Positions 16,763 to 25,400 of a stretch of 64,000 nucleotides of DNA are shown in pieces (position 1 is the stretch's first letter; every line of letters begins with the position of its first letter). This DNA is from DASQZK01 sp963809925 (GTDB taxonomy: Bacteria > Bacteroidota > Bacteroidia > Bacteroidales > GCA-2748055). The notes under the pieces are model-generated. The model saw only the letters and a program-made list of their open reading frames with translations. It searched no databases and was not told the DNA's origin. Position numbers and translations under genes: made by a program. The DNA is taken from the NCBI GenBank assembly GCA_963809925.1, contig CAWELH010000004.1, positions 930,001 through 994,000 on the forward strand, written 5' to 3'.

Positions 16763-18367
16763 ATGAGATTGATAAAAAATAGTTTCATATTCGCAGGTCT
16801 TATTATCCTGTGCTTTAGCCCCGCATTTGGTCAGATTACTGAACAATCGTTGAAATTCGGTGAAGTGCTCAATGATATTTCAAGGTATTATGTTGACACC
16901 GTTAATGAAGATAAACTTGTAGGGACTGTATTGCGCAGCATGCTTCATGACCTGGATCCTCATTCAACCTATCTTAGTAAGGAAGAAGTAATTGCCGCTC
17001 AGGAGCAGCTTGAGGGTGGTTTTGAAGGCATAGGGGTATCCTTCAATATCCTGGATGACACGATTTTTATTGTTAACCCTATCGCTGAGGGGCCATCAGA
17101 GAAAGTGGGCATTCATGCCGGTGACCGTATTGTAAAAATTGACGGTGAAAATGTCGCCGGTACAGGCATCACAAATCTGGATGTTATGAAAAAGTTGAAG
17201 GGGGTGAAAGGCACCAGGGTGAGTGTAACCATAGTACGCAGGCACGTTGACAAACTCCTGGATTTTACGATCACCAGGGATGAAATTCCCATTTTTAGTA
17301 TCGATGCTGCCTACATGGTGAATGACAAGCTGGGTTATATCAAGCTGGCACGATTTTCAAACACCACCATGGACGAGTTTACCCGGTCCATGAGTAAGCT
17401 CCAGGGTCTGGGTATGCAAGACCTGATCCTCGATCTGTCGGGTAACGGAGGTGGTTATCTGTATGTGGCTATTGATCTGGCCGATCAGTTTCTTTCCGGC
17501 CGGAGAATGATCGTATATACCGAAGGTGTGCACAACCCAAGAAGGAATTATTATTCTACCGATAAAGGTTCGTTTGAAAGCGGCAAACTGGTGCTCATGG
17601 TTGATGAAACATCAGCTTCAGCTTCGGAGATCGTTTCCGGTGCTATGCAGGACTGGGACCGTGCAGTACTTGTCGGAAGACGGTCTTTCGGAAAAGGTCT
17701 CGTTCAGGGCCGATTCGAACTCAATGACGGATCTGAAATCAGGCTTACGGTGGCAAGGTATTTCACACCTGCCGGCAGACTGATCCAAAAGTCTTATTCA
17801 GAAGGTTTTGAGGCATATTCCCATGAATTGCTTGAACGCTACAACTCAGGTGAACTTAGTGGTGAGGATACAAAACATTTTCCGGATTCCCTAAAGTTTC
17901 ATACACTCCTGAAAAACCGGATCGTTTTTGGTGGCGGGGGGATTTTGCCCGATTACCTCGTACCAATAGATACAACGGCGTATTCCGATTACTATCGGGA
18001 CCTCATCAGCCAGGGAGTACTAAACCAGTTCATCCTGGAATACGTTGATAATCACAGAAAATTGCTTAAAAATTCATATCCCGATTTTCCTGCATTTAAA
18101 AACAAATTCAACGTAACCCCGGAGATTCTTTCCGAGCTGCGAAAATATGCGGAAAACCAGGGTGTAAGTTATGATAAAGACCAGTTCGAACTGAGCCGGG
18201 AGATGATCACGATGCTTGTAAAAGCATACATAGCACGTGACCTGTGGGATACGCAATCATTCTATGAAATTTATAATCAGAAGGATCCCATTTATCAGAA
18301 AGCGGTTGATGTTTTGGCGAAAGACGACCTCTATAAAGCCAAGCTTCAGGTATATAAGGGCAACTAG
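16763..18367 (+). CDS. S41 family C-terminal processing peptidase
   Basis: This is an exported serine protease of the CtpA/Tsp type with 534 residues. A signal peptide is visible (MRLIKNSFIFAGLIILCFSPAFGQ). A PDZ domain follows at about residues 90-170 (EGPSEKVGIHAGDRIVKIDGENV). The catalytic domain has LDLSGNGGGYL, the Ser of DETSASASEIVSGAMQDW and the Lys of SFGKGLVQG, the Ser-Lys dyad. The C-terminal 150 residues are alpha-helical and typical of Bacteroidota members. It acts in the periplasm on C-termini of envelope proteins. pnuC starts 2 bp downstream. Confidence 0.93.
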   Translation: MRLIKNSFIFAGLIILCFSPAFGQITEQSLKFGEVLNDISRYYVDTVNEDKLVGTVLRSMLHDLDPHSTYLSKEEVIAAQEQLEGGFEGIGVSFNILDDTIFIVNPIAEGPSEKVGIHAGDRIVKIDGENVAGTGITNLDVMKKLKGVKGTRVSVTIVRRHVDKLLDFTITRDEIPIFSIDAAYMVNDKLGYIKLARFSNTTMDEFTRSMSKLQGLGMQDLILDLSGNGGGYLYVAIDLADQFLSGRRMIVYTEGVHNPRRNYYSTDKGSFESGKLVLMVDETSASASEIVSGAMQDWDRAVLVGRRSFGKGLVQGRFELNDGSEIRLTVARYFTPAGRLIQKSYSEGFEAYSHELLERYNSGELSGEDTKHFPDSLKFHTLLKNRIVFGGGGILPDYLVPIDTTAYSDYYRDLISQGVLNQFILEYVDNHRKLLKNSYPDFPAFKNKFNVTPEILSELRKYAENQGVSYDKDQFELSREMITMLVKAYIARDLWDTQSFYEIYNQKDPIYQKAVDVLAKDDLYKAKLQVYKGN

Positions 18368-18369
18368 GG

Positions 18370-18960
18370 ATGGTTTGGGAATGGTTGTCGGAAAACTATA
18401 TTGAAGTCCTGGGAGCAATCGCAGGGCTTATTTATTTATATTTCTCCATTCGGCAGATCATCTGGCTGTGGCTTCTAGGCATTGTAACCTCCCTTCTGTA
18501 CGTATATGTCTTTTTTCATGCGCGTTTTTATGCCGACATGAGCCTACAGGTATACTACTTCTTTGTCAGTATTTACGGCTGGTATCATTGGATACATGGC
18601 GCGGGAAAAAGCAGGGATCAGCAACAGATTCCTGTCGCATCCATTCTGATTGACAAGTGGATCATTCTTATTGCCATCAGCCTTATACTGACAGCGATCT
18701 CGGGGTATATCCTCGATAATTATACCGATTCTCCGTTGCCCTACCTTGACGCATTTACTACAGCATTCAGCGTAGTAGCAACATGGATGCTGGCCAGGAA
18801 GATGATTGAAAACTGGCTGTTCTGGATAATGATCGATGCAGTGTCGATGGGCATGTACATATATAAAGGATTGTATCCCACGGTTATCTTATTTTTAGTT
18901 TATACATTTATGGCGTTTATCGGATACCGTCAATGGAAAAAAAACATGAGCAGGGACTGA
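18370..18960 (+). CDS. pnuC: Nicotinamide riboside/mononucleotide transporter PnuC
   Basis: This polytopic membrane protein of 196 residues has about seven hydrophobic segments. It carries the PnuC hallmarks FVSIYGWYHW and MIENWLFWIMIDAVSMGMYIYKGL. The family imports NAD precursors by facilitated diffusion, driven by phosphorylation of the substrate inside the cell. The 3' end overlaps the next gene, a ribosylnicotinamide kinase, by 28 nt, which supports nicotinamide riboside as the substrate. Confidence 0.95.
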   Translation: MVWEWLSENYIEVLGAIAGLIYLYFSIRQIIWLWLLGIVTSLLYVYVFFHARFYADMSLQVYYFFVSIYGWYHWIHGAGKSRDQQQIPVASILIDKWIILIAISLILTAISGYILDNYTDSPLPYLDAFTTAFSVVATWMLARKMIENWLFWIMIDAVSMGMYIYKGLYPTVILFLVYTFMAFIGYRQWKKNMSRD

Positions 18961-19484
18961 TCAGAATTGTAGTTACAGGACCTGAATCAACAGGGAAAAC
19001 GAATATTTCAGATTACCTTGCCAGGGAACTGGATGCTGTCTGGATTCCAGAATATGCCAGGTATTATATGAGTTCCCTCAGAGAGAAATACAGCTACACA
19101 GATATTGAGCATATTGCAAGCAAGCAGATTGAGGATTATCTTAAGTACACCGGTACAAAAAGCGGAATTGTGATTTTTGATACCTGGCTGATCATTACCA
19201 AGGTTTGGTTTGACGTTGTTTTTGGAAGATATCCCGCATGGCTCGATGAAAAGATCGTTGAACTTCCCATTGACCTGTATCTCCTGTGTGCAACGGATAT
19301 ACCCTGGGAAGAAGATAATGTAAGGGAGAACCGGGGTGAAATGAGGGATATACTTTTTCAAAGATACCTCAGGGAAATTGAAGCACTTGGGGTGCCTTAC
19401 AGGATAATCACCGGCAACGGTCACTCAAGAAACAGGATGGCTCTCAGTGCAGTAAAGCATTTAAACAAATTTCAGAATGATTGA
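18933..19484 (+). CDS. NadR-type ribosylnicotinamide kinase (AAA_28)
   Basis: The 183-residue P-loop protein has VTGPESTGKTNISDYLA (Walker A) followed by WIPEYARYY, the pattern of the C-terminal kinase domain of NadR. The nucleotidyltransferase and DNA-binding domains of full NadR are absent. It would phosphorylate nicotinamide riboside brought in by PnuC, trapping it as NMN. The ATG lies 28 nt inside pnuC, and its 3' end overlaps the next gene by 8 nt, so the three genes are translationally coupled. Kinase activity is inferred from family and context. Confidence 0.9.
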   Translation: MEKKHEQGLIRIVVTGPESTGKTNISDYLARELDAVWIPEYARYYMSSLREKYSYTDIEHIASKQIEDYLKYTGTKSGIVIFDTWLIITKVWFDVVFGRYPAWLDEKIVELPIDLYLLCATDIPWEEDNVRENRGEMRDILFQRYLREIEALGVPYRIITGNGHSRNRMALSAVKHLNKFQND

Positions 19485-20631
19485 CGATCGATTTGTGGCA
19501 ACTACCCTGTTCGGACTGGAAGAAGTCCTGGCGGAGGAACTACGGGAACTTGGTGCTGAAAATATTAGTGTTTATCACCGTGCGGTGAAATTCTCTGGCG
19601 GTACAGCGTTGCTGTATAAGTTAAATCTCTCTCTGCGATCAGCAATCCGTATCCTGATGAATATTAAGTCATTTACAGCCAGGAATGAGACAGATTTTTA
19701 TAATGAAATCCATAAGATGGACTGGGAAGGATATTTTCCGGCAGAAAGATCTTTTGCAGTAAACAGCGCGGTAAATTCAAAATATTTTTCTCATAGTCAT
19801 TATGTGGCTCTCAAAGCAAAGGACGCCATCGTCGATAAATTCAGAGAGCAAACCGGTAAACGGCCAGACGTTGATGTCAATCAGCCTGAAATTTCAATAA
19901 ACGTTCATATCAATGATTTCAGGGTTGATATTTCCCTCGACAGTTCAGGTGATCCGCTGTTCAAACGCGGTTACCGGACAGGCCAGTTTATCGCCCCTCT
20001 GAATGAGGTTCTTGCCGCAGGCATGATTCTGATGACCGGATGGCGAGGGGAAAGTGATTTTATTGATCCAATGTGCGGTTCAGGTACAATGCCCATCGAA
20101 GCCGCGATGATTGCACTGAACGTACCCCCGGGTATACTTAGAAAGTCGTTTGCTTTTATGAACTGGAGAGATTATGATGAAGAACTTTATACCCGAATTG
20201 TTGAAACCTTGCTGGTAAGTAAACCGTTTAATCATAAGATTTATGGTTATGATATTTCGGCTGAAGCTGTAAGCCTCGCAAGTGAAAACGCTGCGAGTGC
20301 ACTTTTGGGAGATATCATCGTGTTTGAAAGAGCTGATTTTATGGAGCTGCGTTCACCGGGTAATGAAGGGCTCATTATGATGAACCCTCCTTATGGAGAA
20401 AGGATCAGGGAGGAACGCATCGTTGATTTTTACCGTTCCATTGGAGATAGGTTAAAACGTGAATTTACCGGCTACCAGGCATGGATTCTCAGCGGGAATG
20501 TGAGTGCAATGAAGTTTATCGGTCTGAAACCATCCTTGAAAAAGGACCTTTTAAATGGCAGCCTAAAATGTAAGTTTTATTGCTATAACTTATTTCAGGG
20601 TAAAAGGAAAGATCAGTTTGATCCTGAATAA
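19477..20631 (+). CDS. RlmL-like 23S rRNA (guanine-N2) methyltransferase, THUMP domain
   Basis: This SAM-dependent RNA methyltransferase has 384 residues. The N-terminal ferredoxin-like and THUMP region (about residues 45-155) binds RNA. The UPF0020 catalytic domain follows, with motif I DPMCGSGTMPIEAAMIA and the target-base motif NPPYGERI. It equals the N-terminal half of E. coli RlmL, which makes m2G in 23S rRNA; the second RlmL half is absent, as in most Bacteroidota and Gram-positive homologues. It overlaps the NadR-like gene by 8 nt, although no functional link to NAD salvage is obvious. Confidence 0.92.
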   Translation: MIDDRFVATTLFGLEEVLAEELRELGAENISVYHRAVKFSGGTALLYKLNLSLRSAIRILMNIKSFTARNETDFYNEIHKMDWEGYFPAERSFAVNSAVNSKYFSHSHYVALKAKDAIVDKFREQTGKRPDVDVNQPEISINVHINDFRVDISLDSSGDPLFKRGYRTGQFIAPLNEVLAAGMILMTGWRGESDFIDPMCGSGTMPIEAAMIALNVPPGILRKSFAFMNWRDYDEELYTRIVETLLVSKPFNHKIYGYDISAEAVSLASENAASALLGDIIVFERADFMELRSPGNEGLIMMNPPYGERIREERIVDFYRSIGDRLKREFTGYQAWILSGNVSAMKFIGLKPSLKKDLLNGSLKCKFYCYNLFQGKRKDQFDPE

Positions 20632-20775
20632 AATTGATTAATTTGCAATCGTGGAAATCGTGAAATGTATTTCTTTTTTATTCAGGTATTTTTTTACATT
20701 TACCAAAAATTCAGGCTCCGGTCTAAAAAAGTTTTATGGATCAATTTTTTTTGTTATTTTTAAATGATGAAGCAA

Positions 20776-20791
20776 CCCTTATCATTAAGGG
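20776..20791. other. Small perfect hairpin upstream of siaB
   Basis: CCCTTA-TCAT-TAAGGG forms a 6-bp stem with a 4-nt loop between the methyltransferase gene and siaB. There is no T-run after it. It may be a weak attenuator or an operator; the evidence is limited to symmetry. Confidence 0.3.
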
Positions 20792-20860
20792 GGAGTCAGC
20801 TGTTTAAGAATCTTTTTTAATGCTTGATTCTACATTTCTTTTTCTATTTGAGTTTTTTTC

Positions 20861-20868
20861 TATATTTG
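20861..20868 (+). promoter_or_regulatory. Candidate -7 box for the siaB-siaC unit
   Basis: TATATTTG matches TAnnTTTG and lies 58 bp before the chosen ATG of siaB, in a T-rich stretch. No TTTG is seen at the ideal -33 distance. Confidence 0.45.
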
Positions 20869-20926
20869 TTGAGCAATAATTGTTTACGTACAGAATGTGC
20901 GTACTTATAAGAAAATAGAAGCCTCA

Positions 20927-21478
20927 ATGAGCTTTGATATTAACGAGTATTATGAGAAATTAAACGGTGGCGATGTTCTCCTTGCCTACAAGGGTAGTAT
21001 AACAAGTGACCTTATAAGCAATGTTTTGGAGGTGGTCGAAGCCAAACTCGATGATCTTAGCGAAACATCAAAGATTCGCAAGAAAGTCTATAATGTTCTG
21101 GTCGAAAGCCTGCAGAACCTGTATCACCATATTGATGAGTTACCCAAAGGCCTGAGTGAAAATTATGAACCCAAATTCGGCGTACTGGTCGTTTCAAGGG
21201 TTGATAATAATGTCTATAAAATCACCACCGGTAATTTCGTCACATCAGGGAAAATCAAACTTCTTAAAGACAAGATTGATAAGATTAACACGCTTTCAAA
21301 GGATGAATTGAAAGACATGTATAAATTTATCCTTAATCACCAGAAATTAAGTGCCAAAGGAGGCGGTGGCCTCGGCCTGGTCGACATTGCCAGAAAGACC
21401 GGAAATAAGCTGGAGTACAGCTTTGAAAATTTTAATAACGACTATTATTTTTTCAATCTGGACGTGTTTGTTTCCTGA
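20927..21478 (+). CDS. siaB: SiaB family protein kinase (DUF6272)
   Basis: This 183-residue protein has a GHKL-like ATPase layout. An N-box type helix (NVLVESLQNLYHHID) is followed about 75 residues later by a glycine-rich GGGGLGLVDIARKTGN, the ATP-lid G-box. The family is named for SiaB of Pseudomonas aeruginosa, a kinase that phosphorylates SiaC. The next gene encodes a SiaC protein, 39 bp away. The ATG at 20927 (MSFDINEYYEKL) was preferred to a GTG at 20897 because family members start close to this segment. No SiaA phosphatase or SiaD diguanylate cyclase is adjacent. Confidence 0.85.
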   Translation: MSFDINEYYEKLNGGDVLLAYKGSITSDLISNVLEVVEAKLDDLSETSKIRKKVYNVLVESLQNLYHHIDELPKGLSENYEPKFGVLVVSRVDNNVYKITTGNFVTSGKIKLLKDKIDKINTLSKDELKDMYKFILNHQKLSAKGGGGLGLVDIARKTGNKLEYSFENFNNDYYFFNLDVFVS

Positions 21479-21517
21479 GTTACCGATTAAAATAACTTAA
21501 TTGATAAACAGATTAGT

Positions 21518-21898
21518 ATGGAAGCTATTTCAATAGATGGAACCGCGAAAACACCAACAGTGAAGTTTGATGCAGAATCAGGAATAATGGAGATCAAAGG
21601 AAGATCAATTCCTGAAAATTCAATTGAATTTTACAAGCCGCTTGTCGACTGGTTGGATGAATATGCAAAGGGACCAAAGGAGCTGACCCAGGTTAATGTT
21701 CAACTGGAATACTTTAATACAAGTTCATCAAAATGTATTCTCGATGTTTTCAAAAAACTGGAAACAATTCAGAAAGGAAAACAGGAAGTCATCATTAACT
21801 GGTATTATGAAGAGGATGATGAGGATATGCTGGAGGCAGGTGAAGATTATGAATCTATTATAAGAGTTCCTTTCAAAATGATAGAGATCGTTGAATAA
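21518..21898 (+). CDS. siaC: SiaC family regulatory phosphoprotein (DUF1987)
   Basis: The 126-residue protein matches DUF1987/SiaC: TPTVKFD near the N-terminus, EIKGRSIPENSIEFYKPL, and the LEYFNTSSSKCILDVF segment. Thr68 in FNTSSSK falls at the same number as the threonine reported to be phosphorylated in P. aeruginosa SiaC (known family biology). The C-terminal part contains an acidic EEDDEDMLEAGEDYE stretch. In Pseudomonas, unphosphorylated SiaC activates a diguanylate cyclase; here the target is unknown. A terminator follows directly, so siaB-siaC is a closed two-gene unit. Confidence 0.88.
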   Translation: MEAISIDGTAKTPTVKFDAESGIMEIKGRSIPENSIEFYKPLVDWLDEYAKGPKELTQVNVQLEYFNTSSSKCILDVFKKLETIQKGKQEVIINWYYEEDDEDMLEAGEDYESIIRVPFKMIEIVE

Positions 21899-21923
21899 AA
21901 GAACCTTCAAATAATCTAAAAGG

Positions 21924-21953
21924 AACCGCTTTCGTTTTGAGAGCGGTTTTTTT
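21924..21953 (+). terminator. Intrinsic terminator after siaC (possibly bidirectional)
   Basis: AACCGCT (21924-21930) pairs with AGCGGTT (21942-21948), followed by a T-run to 21953. It lies between convergent siaC and the ABC transporter gene. The minus strand also ends in a T-rich tract, so it may serve both. Confidence 0.8.
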
Positions 21954-21988
21954 GTGGATTCTCTTTGATGATTTGGGTTTCAGATTTT

Positions 21989-24900
21989 CTATATTGAACC
22001 TTTGCTGAAGAAATCAAGCAGACGTTTCAGAAGTCTGAAATAGAGGACGATGTACAGTTGAATTGTAGCAAACCAAATCACCACGGCATTGACCCAAAAG
22101 GTTGGAAAAAATCTTCCGAATACCATTTTCCTTGGAGCATAGAAATGTGCCCGGATGAATCTGAATTGCGGATCAAGATAGATGGGATCAATTTTCTGGA
22201 TCAGTTCGCCGTTATATTCCACGATCCGCTGAAATTCATTCTTGTTGGTGACGAATTCTTCAAGGCTTTCATTAAAATATTTTCGCTTCAGGCCGGCAAC
22301 ATATTCCTGATCTTCCTTCATTTTCTGTTCGTTCTTCTTGTCATAAATATATTTGTACAGCCGGTTATAGAAATTTTGTATATCCTGAAGATAGTGCAAT
22401 GTTTTGTCAAGGAGGGCAGGCGAAACCGTTTCAATATGGAGTTTGTCTGTGTCTTCAAAATAGATAAGGGGAATTCCCTTCTCTTCCTGGCTTAGCCTCT
22501 GTCGGTAGATGAATTCTTTTTTGATTTCTGATCTAAGCAAATCAAGAATATAGGTGATATGTTCCCGCTGTTCCGGAATTTCGAGATTTTTGCTTGAAAA
22601 TCGGACCTTATTCACGAGGTCATTCAAAAGAAAATTATCTTTAAAACTGGCATTGCTGATGAGCTTATCCTTAGAATAGTATCTCTGCTGATAGTCATTC
22701 TCTATAAACTGATATGTAGCAAGGGCTTCGTATGCCCATCTGGCTGACATCACTTCACCGTATAAGGGGATGGATTCAGGACTTGAAATATTCGGATTCA
22801 GCTTCTCGTACTTCACAATTATACCGCTCAGCACAATCTGAGGGATCACCAGGAACGGGATCAGAATGTATATGGTAACCACCGTTTTGAAACTGTCGGA
22901 TATGACAAGACCCATCAGGTTCGCATTCGCCCAGGCACTGAATAGAATAAGCCAATACTCAAAATACATGCCCCTGATCTCAAGAATGGTGTTTCCGACA
23001 GCGATAAAAAGGGCGGCCTGAATCGCAGAAATAACAAACAATACAAAAATTTTCGATAAGAGGTAGCCCGACCAGCTAAGGTTCAAAAATGCCTCCCTTT
23101 TCAGTATCTTCCTGTCTTTAATAATTTCCTCGGCGCTTACCGTCAGACCAATAAAAATGGCAACAATAACCGACATGAAAATATATACCGGCAGATTGCT
23201 GTTTCCGCTGAGTGTATAACCAAAATGGTTGGCGACATCTACGTTGTAGTACCTGATAATGTAGGCAAGAAGGAAAGCCAGAAAAGGAGCTTCAAGAAAG
23301 TTGATGATCATATATTGAAGGTCGCTGACTTTCTTCAGAATGTCTCTTGTGACAAATACAGAGAACTGTTTAAATTTCCGGGGGATACTGAATGAAATGG
23401 CAGGGAGGTCTTTCTTATCGGCTTCGGGCACCTCTTCTTCAATATGCCCTTCCTTGTAATACTGGCTCCACTCTTCAGGAGAGATCTTTCTCACATCCGT
23501 CAGTTTCCCATACTCATCGATCACAGAGGCTTCAACAATATTAAAGATCTGTTCGGGATTGACGTTTCCGCAAGTGTGACATTCACTTTCATTCCAGTTG
23601 GCATGATGCACCCTCGATTTAAAATAAATGATAGAATCGACGGGATCACCGTTGTAGATGAGGTATCCACCGGAATCCAGGATCAGAAGTCGATCAAACA
23701 TTTTGAAGATCTCTGAAGATGGCTGATGTATAACAACAAAAACGAGTTTTCCCTTCAGAGAAAGCTCTTTCAGCAGATCCAGGATATTTTCGGAATCACG
23801 GCTTGAGAGTCCCGAGGTAGGCTCATCAAGGAAGAGCACAGCTGGTTCTCTGATAAGTTCCAGGGCAATATTCAACCTTTTCCTCTGACCTCCGCTGATC
23901 TTCTTGTTCAGGGGAGATCCCACCTCAATATCTTTTATTTCATTTAAACCCAGATTCCTGAGTACATGGTCAACCGCATCATTAAGCTGTTCCTGTGAAT
24001 AATTGTCGAAACAAAGTTTGGCATTGTAATACAGGTTCTGAAAAACTGTAAGTTCCTCAATAAGAAGGTCATCCTGTGAAACATGACCGATCAGGCCATC
24101 GATTTCCCGACTGTCCCCATGAATGTTGATACCATTGATGTGCACGTAGCCGGAAGATGGCGTTGATGTGCCGTTCAAAACATTCAGAAGCGTTGATTTC
24201 CCGGCACCGCTGGCACCCATGATTCCAACCAGCCGCCCCGACTGCTCCGTGAAGCTGATATCGTGGAGTCCTACCTTGCCAGACTTAAAACGATAGTGAA
24301 CATTCCTAACATCAAAAACGATCCGCGATTTAATCTTGTCTTCAGCGAACCAGCTTACAATATCGCTGTAGTAAACAGGATCAATCTGTTGATTCCTGAT
24401 GGATGAGCCGGTATTGAAAGCATAAACTTTCTCTTTTTCAATAAGCTGGCCATTCATGTAAATTTCATTCATACCAATATACCGGATGAAATACAGATTG
24501 GCTGAGGAAACATGCAGTACACGTATCTGTCCCTGAAGATCGTCGACCTTCATATGCCTTACCATGATACCCAGGAAGGGTTCAGATTCATTGCTGTCAA
24601 TGATTAGCACTGCCTGGGAATTGGGAAGCTGGTCGAACGCAAAGAGGACAAAATCCTTTATTTGGGAGAATTCACTGCTACCAATATTGAAGGTTTCAGA
24701 AACCGTGGTAACGAATTCCATCTCCTGCTCTGTGATCTCATCGTTGTCGGATTTCACAAATTCAAGAAGCTGGATGAGCACGATAATTTTCTGAGGCTGG
24801 GCCAGTTCTTCGTTTATTTCCGTGCAGATCCTAAGAACCCTGACGGAATTGGCAGAAATACGCCTTCGTCTGGAATCCTTGTCTTTTTGCTTTGTCTGAT

Positions 24901-25069
24901 GGGTCTTGTAATATTCATCAAAAATGCGAAGATATTCGGTAACCAGTTCCAGATTCAGCTGGCGTTTGAGGAAAGATTCGACGATGGTACGACGGTCTTC
25001 TGCATTACTCTCCGGTCGCGCTATTATAGCGAAGAGTTGCATTAAGGCCTTAAGAATCTGTTCACTCAT
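21989..25069 (-). CDS. ABCG-like ABC transporter fusion with N-terminal TerB-like and FHA-like regions
   Basis: This 1026-residue protein has its ATPase before its membrane domain, as in ABCG (White) half transporters. An N-terminal helical region (1-145) resembles TerB, and residues about 155-240 look FHA-like (beta-rich, IYMNGQLIEKEKVYAFNTGSSI). The ATPase has GASGAGKS (285-292), ISGGQ (391-395) and LFLDEPTSG (412-420). It is followed by a CHTCGN pair of cysteines and an ABC-2 membrane domain with about six segments, split by a long soluble insertion before the last segment. Substrate is unknown. It is monocistronic and convergent with siaC. The FHA and TerB assignments are by eye. Confidence 0.85.
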   Translation of the reverse strand: MSEQILKALMQLFAIIARPESNAEDRRTIVESFLKRQLNLELVTEYLRIFDEYYKTHQTKQKDKDSRRRRISANSVRVLRICTEINEELAQPQKIIVLIQLLEFVKSDNDEITEQEMEFVTTVSETFNIGSSEFSQIKDFVLFAFDQLPNSQAVLIIDSNESEPFLGIMVRHMKVDDLQGQIRVLHVSSANLYFIRYIGMNEIYMNGQLIEKEKVYAFNTGSSIRNQQIDPVYYSDIVSWFAEDKIKSRIVFDVRNVHYRFKSGKVGLHDISFTEQSGRLVGIMGASGAGKSTLLNVLNGTSTPSSGYVHINGINIHGDSREIDGLIGHVSQDDLLIEELTVFQNLYYNAKLCFDNYSQEQLNDAVDHVLRNLGLNEIKDIEVGSPLNKKISGGQRKRLNIALELIREPAVLFLDEPTSGLSSRDSENILDLLKELSLKGKLVFVVIHQPSSEIFKMFDRLLILDSGGYLIYNGDPVDSIIYFKSRVHHANWNESECHTCGNVNPEQIFNIVEASVIDEYGKLTDVRKISPEEWSQYYKEGHIEEEVPEADKKDLPAISFSIPRKFKQFSVFVTRDILKKVSDLQYMIINFLEAPFLAFLLAYIIRYYNVDVANHFGYTLSGNSNLPVYIFMSVIVAIFIGLTVSAEEIIKDRKILKREAFLNLSWSGYLLSKIFVLFVISAIQAALFIAVGNTILEIRGMYFEYWLILFSAWANANLMGLVISDSFKTVVTIYILIPFLVIPQIVLSGIIVKYEKLNPNISSPESIPLYGEVMSARWAYEALATYQFIENDYQQRYYSKDKLISNASFKDNFLLNDLVNKVRFSSKNLEIPEQREHITYILDLLRSEIKKEFIYRQRLSQEEKGIPLIYFEDTDKLHIETVSPALLDKTLHYLQDIQNFYNRLYKYIYDKKNEQKMKEDQEYVAGLKRKYFNESLEEFVTNKNEFQRIVEYNGELIQKIDPIYLDPQFRFIRAHFYAPRKMVFGRFFPTFWVNAVVIWFATIQLYIVLYFRLLKRLLDFFSKGSI

Positions 25070-25400
25070 CGAAACCCTTTTTAAGGTAAAGCATCCTGTA
25101 CTATACTTATTTTAGAATATCCGAATATAACAAATAATCAGATATGAAGACATCATGATCTGTTAACTACGATGTCCATAGATACAATACGAGAAATACC
25201 ATGGGTATGGTTACAGTCTTTCCGACCAGCCATGCCCTGCGTTTTTTTAATCCATTATTACACCTCAGGATAAATGATCCTGTACTAGCGATAAAACCTA
25301 GAGATTCGGCAAAAATATCGGAAAAAATTGTACGTAGTTATTTTGGCTTATTTTAAAGTAGAAAAAAGACTTCAATTATTTTCCTTAGAAAGTATGTTGT
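25070..25400. other. Intergenic region upstream of the ABCG-like gene
   Basis: No convincing gene is seen. A minus-strand TATTTTTG box (CAAAAATA at 25310-25317 as written) could be a promoter for the ABC transporter with a leader of about 240 nt. An 11-bp direct repeat ATCCTGTACTA occurs at 25093-25103 and 25277-25287; its meaning is unknown. Confidence 0.5.
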
